Source: a virus. Taken from it: 40,622 nucleotides of DNA. Shown piece after piece: positions 15,512 to 23,172 of the stretch. Both the position numbers and the translations under genes were made by a program. Under the pieces are notes generated by a model. That model had not been told where the DNA came from. It saw nothing but the letters and a program-made list of their open reading frames with translations, and made no database searches. The stretch is from positions 1 through 40,622 of the IMG/VR virus record IMGVR_UViG_3300046010_015986. One strand, given 5' to 3'. How positions within the stretch are numbered: position 1 is the stretch's first letter; each line of letters starts with the position of its first letter.

Positions 15512-16474
15512 TTATAAAGATTTGTAATTCCATTTTTGAAACATTTTGTCAATTCCTTCAATTAATTCATTAGAAGATAATTCTGTCAAACAAGGTTTAA
15601 TTTGTTTTTTTGATTTTGGACAGTTTCCATGTATAAAACAAGGTCCACAATCCCAATTTCCATTATCTCTATGTTTTTGAATAAGAATAAATTCATAATG
15701 TTTTCCATAAACTTTCCCATCGGCAAATGTAAAAATACCACATAATGGTTTTTTTAACCCACCAGCTAAATGAAAGGCTGCTGTATCTACAGTAATCATA
15801 TAGTCAACACAATCGACATAGCATATAAGTTCTTTTATGCTTATGTTACTTATTGTGGGTATGCCTAGTTTTTTACATTCACTAAGTTCTTCTTTGTGGA
15901 AAGCAACTAACGAATAATCTTTGCACCTATTTGCTATTGCTTGGATTTGTTCTGGAAGTAAACTTTTCACGATCATTTTTGATTTTGGAGCAAAACCAAT
16001 TAATGGCTTACCAACTTTTCTATATTTATCTAATTTTTCTTTAACTGAATCTCTTAATGATTTATTTAAAACAAAGTTCATTTCATGTGATGTTAACGAT
16101 ATTCCACAATATCTTGCCCAAATATCACTTCTATTTTCATTATAATTAGGAGCATTATAATTTTCATATCGATTAACTATGGTTACACATGTATTAAAAC
16201 AATGGATATAATCATCTAAATTTACAGTTCTGGCATCAACAAATTTATCAATCGCTGGATGATCAACTGCAGCATCTAAATACTCTGGCAAACATGCAAA
16301 AGTTATTTCTGCATTTGGCAAATTTCTTCTAATATCATCAAATATCATGCGCTGCATAAAAACATCGCCAAGACCACCCTTATCATGCCAAATAAGAACT
16401 TTATCTTTAATTTCATGAAAATTTTTAAGAGTTAAAATTTTCTTTTTATAATTGCTTTTCTTTAATTCAGCCAT
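15512..16474 (-). CDS. Glycosyltransferase family 9-like (heptosyltransferase-fold) protein
   Basis: The 320-residue protein has the GT-B layout of the ADP-heptose:LPS transferases. The N-terminal Rossmann domain carries the glycine loop DKGGLGDVFM (31-40), and the C-terminal domain carries ITVDTAAFHLAGGLKKP (227-243), the D-T-x-x-x-H-L signature that binds the nucleotide. The C-terminus has four cysteines (C276, C279, C285, C295) that could bind a metal. GT9 enzymes add heptose or related sugars to lipopolysaccharide. In a phage it may alter host surface glycans or decorate virion proteins. It starts 12 bases beyond a strong hairpin terminator. It is the most convincing of several glycosyltransferase-like genes in the window. 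Confidence 0.85.
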   Translation of the reverse strand: MAELKKSNYKKKILTLKNFHEIKDKVLIWHDKGGLGDVFMQRMIFDDIRRNLPNAEITFACLPEYLDAAVDHPAIDKFVDARTVNLDDYIHCFNTCVTIVNRYENYNAPNYNENRSDIWARYCGISLTSHEMNFVLNKSLRDSVKEKLDKYRKVGKPLIGFAPKSKMIVKSLLPEQIQAIANRCKDYSLVAFHKEELSECKKLGIPTISNISIKELICYVDCVDYMITVDTAAFHLAGGLKKPLCGIFTFADGKVYGKHYEFILIQKHRDNGNWDCGPCFIHGNCPKSKKQIKPCLTELSSNELIEGIDKMFQKWNYKSL

Positions 16475-16486
16475 TGTTTCTCTTCA

Positions 16487-16524
16487 AAAAAAATACCACT
16501 ATCTTAAAATAGTGGTATTTTTTT
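16487..16524. terminator. Strong symmetrical hairpin terminator
   Basis: A perfect 16-base-pair inverted repeat (seven A, TACCACTAT, loop CTTAAA, then ATAGTGGTA and seven T) works as an intrinsic terminator in either direction. It lies 44 bases past the stop of the gene at 16568-17146 and only 12 bases before the GT9 start. It should therefore cap the transcript of the 192-residue protein. It is the only clear intrinsic terminator I found in the window. Confidence 0.88.
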
Positions 16525-16567
16525 GATTTAGATAATCTTACTTTTGTAAGTTCATAGTAACATATTT

Positions 16568-17146
16568 TTAACTCAAACAAGATCTTCTTACAGAACAAAG
16601 AACTTGAACATCTGCATCAATTGCACCAGAAATAGTATTTGTAAATTCTAATTTTGTGACCAATAAATCGCCACTATTGAAAACTTGAGTTTCTGATTGA
16701 CCAAGTACGAATATAGCACTTTCCAAACCATTGATTCTAATATTTATTTGGTTTTCTCCAAAATTAGTAATTTGTACAAAATTAGAGAATGAACCAGTAT
16801 CACCAGATATATCAATAACATTATCTTCATATGCTGATGAAGGAGACACTGTCAAAGTGTAAACTGATGGGAAGTTGTTTTCTGCTGGATTTTCACTATA
16901 GATAGAGCCATCGTCAGAAATAACTTCAATAAAGGCTTGGTCTTCTCCAACTTGAGGATATGCAAATTGTTTCCAATAATTGCAGTCAACAAATTCCTCA
17001 CCATCAAAAAGTTTTCGATATTTTCTTCCCGGACCTTGAACAAAAATAGTTCTTTGAACAGAAGTAGAGAATTGAGACTGTGTTGCGGGATTAACATCCA
17101 TTGTTCCCTGCTTGCTATTATTTAGTTTTACTCTGAATTCGCTCAT
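16568..17146 (-). CDS. Probable abundant virion protein (192 aa)
   Basis: The 192-residue product begins MSEFRVKLNNSKQG and is predicted mostly beta, with an FVQGPGRKYRKLFDGEEF segment (about 35-52) and a C-terminal Ig-like half (about 95-190) of alternating hydrophobic strands ending in a double-Cys tail. There is no signal peptide. It stands as its own unit: a strong AGAGGAG site 5 bases before the ATG, an AT box 34 bases upstream, and the window's best terminator directly after it. That arrangement, typical of highly expressed structural genes, suggests a head decoration, neck or fibre-base protein. I do not recognise the family, and enzymatic function is unlikely. Confidence 0.7.
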   Translation of the reverse strand: MSEFRVKLNNSKQGTMDVNPATQSQFSTSVQRTIFVQGPGRKYRKLFDGEEFVDCNYWKQFAYPQVGEDQAFIEVISDDGSIYSENPAENNFPSVYTLTVSPSSAYEDNVIDISGDTGSFSNFVQITNFGENQINIRINGLESAIFVLGQSETQVFNSGDLLVTKLEFTNTISGAIDADVQVLCSVRRSCLS

Positions 17147-17180
17147 GTTTCTCCTCTTGTTATAGAATGAATTTCATTTT

Positions 17181-17188
17181 TATATATA
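17181..17188 (-). promoter_or_regulatory. Candidate promoter box of the 192-aa virion protein
   Basis: TATATATA lies about 34 bases before the ATG at 17146 in an 82-base non-coding gap. With the terminator downstream it would define a single-gene transcript. There is no convincing -35 element. Confidence 0.35.
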
Positions 17189-17228
17189 TTTTTGGATATA
17201 ACTTCTCATTGGTGATTTATCTATTTTT

Positions 17229-17840
17229 TTACCAATTCATGCTTATAACATTAATTTGAGGAAAAATAGCTTTATATAAAGCCGTTCCAAGACCAGAATC
17301 AATTAATGTGCAATTTATATTTTTTAAAGCACAATTCAGCAATGTTTCATTTTCAACAGAATATATTGAAGAATATTCGTCATGATTTTCATTTACAAAG
17401 CAATTTTTTCCTTTAGATTCTAAATTTTTAACTAATTTTTCAACATGTTGCGAAGATAATGATTTAGTTGGTATATCTCCATTTGTATAAATGTAAATTT
17501 TTGAAGTTATTTCCTTACTTGGCTGTGATAATATTGGTGGTTTTATGTCCGACTCTATTAGTAGCTCGTGAATTGGATGTTGTTTAAAATCAGTCATAAT
17601 ATTTCGAACATAACAATAATTTTCTTTTTTAAAATTGCTTTTTCTTACACATCTTGGTTCATCCTGCAATAAATAATATGATTCATCCTTGCAAGCAATA
17701 TAAATGCTTACTCCTTTATATTTTGCCTCCATGTATGGTCTTAACATTTTAAGTAAAATGATAAATTCATTATTGTTTCCGAAATAGCAGAAACAGTAAT
17801 TATTTTTAACTTTCAAATATTGTTCAAAAGGTAATGTCAT
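17229..17840 (-). CDS. Degenerate GT-B/glycosyltransferase-like protein
   Basis: The 203-residue product starts with a short Rossmann-like strand-helix (NNYCFCYFGNNNEFIILLKML). It ends with IDSGLGTALYKAIFPQINVISM, which mirrors the D-T-x-x-x-H-L-A-x-x-x-x-x-P segment of GT9 C-terminal domains but with changed key positions. Between them, KIYIYTNGD matches the usual start of a GT-B C-terminal domain. It is shorter than active GT-B enzymes, so it may be a truncated or regulatory relative, and catalysis is doubtful. Its ATG shares a CATG palindrome with the divergent small gene at 17839. Confidence 0.5.
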   Translation of the reverse strand: MTLPFEQYLKVKNNYCFCYFGNNNEFIILLKMLRPYMEAKYKGVSIYIACKDESYYLLQDEPRCVRKSNFKKENYCYVRNIMTDFKQHPIHELLIESDIKPPILSQPSKEITSKIYIYTNGDIPTKSLSSQHVEKLVKNLESKGKNCFVNENHDEYSSIYSVENETLLNCALKNINCTLIDSGLGTALYKAIFPQINVISMNW

Positions 17841-17994
17841 GGATCATGATACCGAAAAAATGAAAACTTTTATGGAAGCAATTAATATATTCTCCTCTAA
17901 CTTAGGAGAAGATGATATTTATAAGAGAATACTTTTAGAAGTTTTATTTGAAGAATTTTGCGGTAAAGAGGTAAAAGAAAATGGCAGTAAATGA
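17839..17994 (+). CDS. Small helical protein (51 aa)
   Basis: The ATG at 17839 is preceded by AAAGG at good spacing, and the frame ends with TGA at 17992-17994, overlapping the next plus gene by 14 bases. The 51-residue product is acidic and predicted helical (MKTFMEAINIFSSNLGEDD, then YKRILLEVLFEEF). Its start codon overlaps the minus-strand start at 17838-17840, so the two genes diverge from one CATG. No function is evident. The ribosome-binding site and coupled downstream gene support coding. Confidence 0.6.
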   Translation: MDHDTEKMKTFMEAINIFSSNLGEDDIYKRILLEVLFEEFCGKEVKENGSK

Positions 17995-18352
17995 TGCAAT
18001 AATTTGGATATATCTTGGAAGAAGAGATAAATCTGGTATAAAAATACTTAGTCAATTTCGTGGGAAAAAAATAATAGTAAGTAGAGTATCTGATTTGGCT
18101 GATTTACAACTTCCTGTAGATTACCAAGAAATAATATCAAAAGAAATTTACGATAATAGATTTCTATATGAACCTTGGATCGAATCAGCATTATCTTATG
18201 CAGAATTAAGGGAACAAATCACAAATCGTGGATATTATAATTTGCCAATTTCTAATGTTCCAATTTATGGAACAGGCTATTCAAACGCTTATCCAGAAAT
18301 ATCAGTAAAAAATATACAACAAACAATAACAATGATAAGAAAGCTTAGTTGA
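17981..18352 (+). CDS. Hypothetical protein in a two-gene plus-strand island
   Basis: The 123-residue product has a beta-like N-terminus (DAIIWIYLGRRD, then KKIIVSRVSDL), a central charged helix and a Tyr/Asn/Pro-rich segment (about 80-105). I see no signal peptide or catalytic motif and recognise no family. GAGG precedes the ATG inside the end of the previous small gene. Its stop overlaps the facing minus gene by 8 bases. It could be a small virion protein, given the surrounding structural genes, but there is no direct evidence. Confidence 0.6.
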   Translation: MAVNDAIIWIYLGRRDKSGIKILSQFRGKKIIVSRVSDLADLQLPVDYQEIISKEIYDNRFLYEPWIESALSYAELREQITNRGYYNLPISNVPIYGTGYSNAYPEISVKNIQQTITMIRKLS

Positions 18353-18638
18353 CTTTTTTTAAGAATCTTTTGTGGCAAACAAATGATCCAGCATCAACTT
18401 CAATTAAAAACTTATTGCCATCTTGTTCTGTTACTATTCCGCCAAATTCGAGGAATTGTTTGACCACATCATATTCATCGCCCATTTCAAGAGATATTTT
18501 CTCATCAAAATTTTCAATTCCACTTTTGGCTTTGATTTTCTTTCCTATGATTGAATCATTCTCATTTTCATTTTCAGAATGAGTGGTTACCCACTTTTTG
18601 AAATCAGACAAATTAAAAAAATTAAACGGGTTGTGCAT
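18345..18638 (-). CDS. Small SH3-like hypothetical protein
   Basis: The 97-residue product begins MHNPFNFFNLSDFKKWV. Its C-terminal 65 residues read like a small SH3-type barrel: GKKIKAKSG, ISLEMGDEYDVV, FGGIVTEQDGN and FLIEVDAGSFVCHKRFLKKV. It follows the DUF115-like gene by 8 bases, with AGG upstream of the ATG, and has no membrane or signal segment. The barrel call is only a pattern impression. Confidence 0.55.
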   Translation of the reverse strand: MHNPFNFFNLSDFKKWVTTHSENENENDSIIGKKIKAKSGIENFDEKISLEMGDEYDVVKQFLEFGGIVTEQDGNKFLIEVDAGSFVCHKRFLKKVN

Positions 18639-18646
18639 AAAAATAC

Positions 18647-19492
18647 CTATATAAACAATTTTTCAAAATCTTCTGATTCTATATATGTAGCATTTTGATA
18701 AGTTGCACCACTAGAATGATCAAATATTTCAATTTCTTGATATTTCATTTTATTTAGCCAAAACATTTTAGCATCAATTAATTCATGAGCTATTTGTTGT
18801 GGAGGATATTGATACAATCCATTTTCAAGCTTTTCAGATCCCGGTCTTTCTCCTTGAAAACTATCGTCACAACAAAATAATATGATTTTAGATGCTCCAA
18901 ATTTAAAAGAAAAATGCAAGGCTGCACAAATTGGATTTCTATAGTCATCAATTTGCAATTCAACTTCTTTTACATATTTAGATCTGTATTCGTCTTCATA
19001 TACTGATAAATATTTGAATACTAATCCCCTGTAGTTCATTAAAAAATTAGAGTCAGTTTTTAATGAGGCTATACATTTTGGCATGTTACGCATGCGTCTA
19101 TTAAAATATTTCATGCAAGTTTCATAGGGATTATTTACAAGATAATAATCTAAAGGTCGTTTAATTGTCCATTTAGATAAACTTCCCAAAACTCCAATCA
19201 ATGTTACATTGTTTGGAATTTTCTCAAGTAAGTGTTGTTTTTTTGAAAAATCAAAACCATCAGAAACAATGACGATTGTATCATGAGAAAAATTTTCATG
19301 TTCTATCCATGTAAATCTTTGCATGCTATTTTGAACTTCATTTTTTAGAAATGTAAAATAATCTGATTTTTTATAAGTTTTATTTAAATCTTTATATTGA
19401 TAATTGTTGTTGGTAAAATTTCTAACCCACATGCCATGCGGAGTTCTTATATGTTGGTTACCATCTTCGTATGATTTTATTTTAGCTTTCAT
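18647..19492 (-). CDS. DUF115/motility-accessory-like glycosyltransferase-related protein
   Basis: I start at ATG 19492, giving 281 residues; the upstream ATG at 19546 would overlap the FGP-repeat gene by 31 bases, and neither start has a clear ribosome-binding site. The protein shows a Rossmann-like core: TIVIVSDGFDF (72-82), VTLIGVLGSLSKW (96-108), LDYYLVNNPYE (114-124), then KFGASKIILFCCDDSF later. This pattern of strand, acidic turn and 'name-the-object' NNP segment resembles the DUF115/Maf family implicated in flagellin or surface glycosylation, and related sialyltransferase-like folds. It lies directly after the giant repeat protein, so modifying that protein is a reasonable guess. The activity is not proven by sequence. 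Confidence 0.55.
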   Translation of the reverse strand: MKAKIKSYEDGNQHIRTPHGMWVRNFTNNNYQYKDLNKTYKKSDYFTFLKNEVQNSMQRFTWIEHENFSHDTIVIVSDGFDFSKKQHLLEKIPNNVTLIGVLGSLSKWTIKRPLDYYLVNNPYETCMKYFNRRMRNMPKCIASLKTDSNFLMNYRGLVFKYLSVYEDEYRSKYVKEVELQIDDYRNPICAALHFSFKFGASKIILFCCDDSFQGERPGSEKLENGLYQYPPQQIAHELIDAKMFWLNKMKYQEIEIFDHSSGATYQNATYIESEDFEKLFI

Positions 19493-19515
19493 ATTTATAA
19501 TATAGTTTTGGAAAA

Positions 19516-22500
19516 TTAATCTCCACAAGGAACTATAGCTACGCATTGACCTTTTTGGCTATCGCCATTTAATTTGCTTACATCAAGTTGTATTTTAACA
19601 TCAATTGGCGCACCTCTATAAACCATCTCTATTTCTGGTTTATCTGGCATAACAAGTCTAATTTCAGAAGGTATGCTACCAACAATTTCAATTTGTGGAG
19701 GTATACCAACAACTTGAATTTTATCTGGTATTCCACTTCCATCAATTTTAATTAATGTTGGGAAATTATCTGGCATTTCCAAACGAATGAAATTAGGAAT
19801 TTTACTTGCATCAATTTCAATTGTGCTTGGTATATTTTCAGAAACTAATTTTATTTCTCTTGGTAAATCCGTAGAAATTAATCTTATTTCACTTGGTATT
19901 TGGAAGTCACTAATTAAACTAATTGATGATGGAACCTTTAAAGCTTCGACCCTAATAAGAGCAGGAACATCATGCAATATCTTTATATCTGGAATTACAG
20001 GTGCAATAACCCTAATAATGCTTGGTATTCCAAGATCTGAAATTTCCACATTCATAGTTGGATCTATTGGTTCATCGGCAAATCTTGAAGCGAATGGAGA
20101 CGAACTTGCAGCAGGACAAACAATACTTATCGTGCAACTTACGGTTGGTGGAGTACCCCAATCAACACTTACAGTTGGTGGTGGACCAAAATTTATATTT
20201 GGAAATGTTGGATTAGGACCAAAACTTATATTTATAACTGTCGGCAAATTTGTTGGACCAAAGTTTATAAGTGAAGGCAAATTTGTTGGACCAAAGTTTA
20301 TAAGTGTTGGTAAGCTTGATGGACCAAAATTTATAAGTGTTGGTAAATTTGATGGACCAAAATTTATAAGTGTTGGTAAGCTTGATGGACCAAAATTTAT
20401 AAGTGTTGGTAAATTTGATGGACCAAAATTTATAAGTGTTGGTAAATTTGATGGACCAAAAACAATTTGTGTTGGTATATTTGATGGACCAAAAACAATT
20501 TGTGTTGGTATATTTGATGGACCAAAAACAATTTGTGTTGGCAAGCTTGATGGTCCAAAATCAATTATTGATGGTAAGCTTGATGGACCAAATTGAATTA
20601 CAGTACACAAACCAGTCAATGGACCAAAAACAATTTGTGTTGGTATGTTTGATGGACCAAAAACAATTTGTGTTGGTAAGCTTGATGGACCAAAATTTAT
20701 AAGTGTTGGTAAATTTGATGGACCAAAATTTATAAGTGTTGGTAAATTTGATGGACCAAAATTTATAATCGTTGGTAAGCTTGATGGACCAAAAACAATT
20801 TGTGTTGGTATGTTTGATGGACCAAAAACAATTTGTGTTGGCAAGCTTGATGGTCCAAAATCAATTATTGATGGTAAGCTTGATGGACCAAATTGAATTA
20901 CAGTACACAAACCAGTCAATGGACCAAAAACAATTTGTGTTGGTATGTTTGATGGACCAAAAACAATTTGTGTTGGCAAACTTGATGGTCCAAAAACAAT
21001 TTGTGTTGGCAAACTTGATGGTCCAAAATCAATTATTGATGGTAAATTTGATGGACCAAAAACAATCAGTGTTGGGCAATTCAATGGACCAAAGTTTATA
21101 AGACTACAAACAGGAAATGGTCCAAAATTTATAATCGTTGGTAAGCTTGATGGACCAAAAACAATTTGTGTTGGTATATTTGATGGACCAAAAACAATTT
21201 GTGTTGGCAAGCTTGATGGTCCAAAATCAATTATTGATGGTAAGCTTGATGGACCAAATTGAATTACAGTACACAAACCAGTCAATGGACCAAAAACAAT
21301 TTGTGTTGGTATGTTTGATGGACCAAAAACAATTTGTGTTGGTAGATTTGATGGTCCAAAATCAATTATTGATGGTAAATTTGATGGACCAAAAACAATC
21401 AGTGTTGGGCATATGATTGGACCAAAATTTATAATGCTACAAACAGGGAATGGTCCAAAATTTATAATCGTTGGTAAGCTTGATGGTCCAAAAACAATTT
21501 GTGTTGGCAAGCTTGATGGTCCAAAATCAATTATTGATGGTAAGCTTGATGGTCCAAACTGAATTATGCTACAAAAATTAGGCAATGGACCAAAGTTTAT
21601 GATCGTTGGTAATGTTGGTAATGGACCAAAACTAATTATCGTTGGTATGGTTAAAGGACCAAATGAAATAAGTGTTGGGCAAGTTAATGGACCAAAATTT
21701 ATAAGACTACAAACAGGGAATGGACCAAAACTAATTATCGTTGGGAATGTTGGCATAGGTCCAAAAGTAATTATCGTTGGGAATGTTGGCAGTGGACCAA
21801 AAGTAATTATCGTTGGTAGTTTCAATGGTCCAAACTGGATTATGCTACAAAAATTAGGCAATGGACCAAAGTTTATAATTGTTGGCAATGTTGGTAGTGG
21901 ACCAAAGGTAATTATCGTTGGGATATTAATTGGACCAAAGGTAATTATCGTTGGGAATGTTAATGGACCAAAACTAATAATTGTTGGTATATTTAAAGGA
22001 CCAAATGAAATAAGTGTTGGGCATATAATTGGACCAAAGTTTATGATGCTGCATACTGGAAATGGACCAAATTCAATCATAGTTGGGAATGTTGGAAAAC
22101 TACTAATTACAATTGAAGGAAATGTTGGAAGAGGTCCAAAATCTATAATCGTTGGTAACTTAAGTGGACCAAAATTAATCGTACTACAAAAATTAGGTAA
22201 AGGACCGAAAGTAATTATCGTTGGAATTGGAGGATCTACAACAATAATTGATGGAATATTAATTGGACCTAATGGTCCAATGTCTAAACAAGGAAATACA
22301 ATTGGTGGTGGCTGAACATTAATTGTAGGCAAATTAATTGTAGGTATTATAAGTTGTGGTATATCTGGAATATTTGGAATTAAAAACTCTAAAGGTTGAT
22401 TTGGAGTTTGTATATTAGGCTGCTTGGCTATCTCTCTTTCTGAAGGACTTTGCACAACAGTACATTGGTCTGTATTCACTTGAATCACAGGATCTATTGT

Positions 22501-23148
22501 GGTATTTGCTGCATAAACATGTGTGCCAGATAAATTAGTACTTGTAAATTTACCATCACCGAAGTCGAGTCTGAAACTTTTATATGAACCAGTAATTTCA
22601 ACATTATATGTTGCTATTGTTCCAGTTACTGGACTAATTGATGTGATTGCAAAAAAGAAAGTTACATCTGGACATGTGAAGTCGTCAAAAATCACTTCGA
22701 GTTCAGATAAATTTCTAATTCTCCAATCCAATGTTGTTTGATCTGTTGTAAAATTAAAACCAATAAAATTTTGAGTCTTTATAATTGCATCAGCAAGTTG
22801 ATTGTGGTGTTCTGATACTACAAATCCTCTTATTTCCGATCCAGCATAATTATATTTAGTTTTTGTTCCACCTAAATTTCTCGTGCAATTAGTTAATTTA
22901 TAAACTTTACCATTATTGTTTTTTAATACACCGCCATAATAAAAAAGCTCTCCACTTATATTTGCATATCCATTGTTCGCCCAAATTTCATTTTCATCTG
23001 CATTAACAGGATAAATCTCGATGTTTGCTTCCCAAGGATGATTATCTGAGGTTGTTACGGTTTCACTGGTGTTATAAACCAAATACAAAGTACGATCAGT
23101 ATCGTAATTTTTTGGATATACAGGAATTGGGGGGAAATTATTAGACAT
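19516..23148 (-). CDS. Giant FGP-repeat adhesin/fibre protein
   Basis: The 1210-residue product has three parts. Residues 1-130 match the N-terminal domain of the next two upstream proteins, including SEHHNQLADAI at 112-122. Residues about 165-230 contain a PKD-like fold with LDFGDGKF. From residue 314, about 60 FGP units follow, mostly 11 residues long (FGPSNLPTQIV-type, pattern F-G-P-x-x-hydrophobic-P-T/S-x-I-x), with 12-residue variants carrying Cys (LPNFCSIIQ, LTGLCTVIQ). A diverged IPSxI-type repeat continues to near the C-terminus. Regular short repeats with beta propensity suggest a rod or solenoid, so this may be a long fibre shaft or host-binding adhesin. No signal peptide is present, in keeping with a virion protein. 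It is the last of three related genes. Confidence 0.8.
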   Translation of the reverse strand: MSNNFPPIPVYPKNYDTDRTLYLVYNTSETVTTSDNHPWEANIEIYPVNADENEIWANNGYANISGELFYYGGVLKNNNGKVYKLTNCTRNLGGTKTKYNYAGSEIRGFVVSEHHNQLADAIIKTQNFIGFNFTTDQTTLDWRIRNLSELEVIFDDFTCPDVTFFFAITSISPVTGTIATYNVEITGSYKSFRLDFGDGKFTSTNLSGTHVYAANTTIDPVIQVNTDQCTVVQSPSEREIAKQPNIQTPNQPLEFLIPNIPDIPQLIIPTINLPTINVQPPPIVFPCLDIGPLGPINIPSIIVVDPPIPTIITFGPLPNFCSTINFGPLKLPTIIDFGPLPTFPSIVISSFPTFPTMIEFGPFPVCSIINFGPIICPTLISFGPLNIPTIISFGPLTFPTIITFGPINIPTIITFGPLPTLPTIINFGPLPNFCSIIQFGPLKLPTIITFGPLPTFPTIITFGPMPTFPTIISFGPFPVCSLINFGPLTCPTLISFGPLTIPTIISFGPLPTLPTIINFGPLPNFCSIIQFGPSSLPSIIDFGPSSLPTQIVFGPSSLPTIINFGPFPVCSIINFGPIICPTLIVFGPSNLPSIIDFGPSNLPTQIVFGPSNIPTQIVFGPLTGLCTVIQFGPSSLPSIIDFGPSSLPTQIVFGPSNIPTQIVFGPSSLPTIINFGPFPVCSLINFGPLNCPTLIVFGPSNLPSIIDFGPSSLPTQIVFGPSSLPTQIVFGPSNIPTQIVFGPLTGLCTVIQFGPSSLPSIIDFGPSSLPTQIVFGPSNIPTQIVFGPSSLPTIINFGPSNLPTLINFGPSNLPTLINFGPSSLPTQIVFGPSNIPTQIVFGPLTGLCTVIQFGPSSLPSIIDFGPSSLPTQIVFGPSNIPTQIVFGPSNIPTQIVFGPSNLPTLINFGPSNLPTLINFGPSSLPTLINFGPSNLPTLINFGPSSLPTLINFGPTNLPSLINFGPTNLPTVINISFGPNPTFPNINFGPPPTVSVDWGTPPTVSCTISIVCPAASSSPFASRFADEPIDPTMNVEISDLGIPSIIRVIAPVIPDIKILHDVPALIRVEALKVPSSISLISDFQIPSEIRLISTDLPREIKLVSENIPSTIEIDASKIPNFIRLEMPDNFPTLIKIDGSGIPDKIQVVGIPPQIEIVGSIPSEIRLVMPDKPEIEMVYRGAPIDVKIQLDVSKLNGDSQKGQCVAIVPCGD
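20150..22209. repeat. 33-bp tandem repeat tract (FGP codon repeats)
   Basis: About 60 in-frame units of 33 bases (some 36) run through the giant adhesin gene. Copies between about 20270 and 21560 are nearly identical, for example GATGGACCAAAAACAATTTG recurring many times; copies from about 21560 to 22209 are more diverged. A longer block beginning AATTGAATTACAG occurs at 20591, 20891 and 21257, spaced 300 and 366 bases, showing amplification of multi-unit blocks. All spacings keep the reading frame. Confidence 0.92.
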
Positions 23149-23172
23149 CTTCTCTTTATTTAGCGTTTATAG

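Noticed and set aside
20150-22209. CRISPR array
   Set aside because: Repeats are contiguous 33-base coding units with no unique spacers, and they maintain a reading frame.
19787-22315. Long plus-strand open frames inside the repeat gene
   Set aside because: They encode mirror-image repeat peptides of the minus-strand FGP array, and stop-free runs follow from the 33-base period. The minus-strand protein has a clear N-terminal domain, start site and paralogues.
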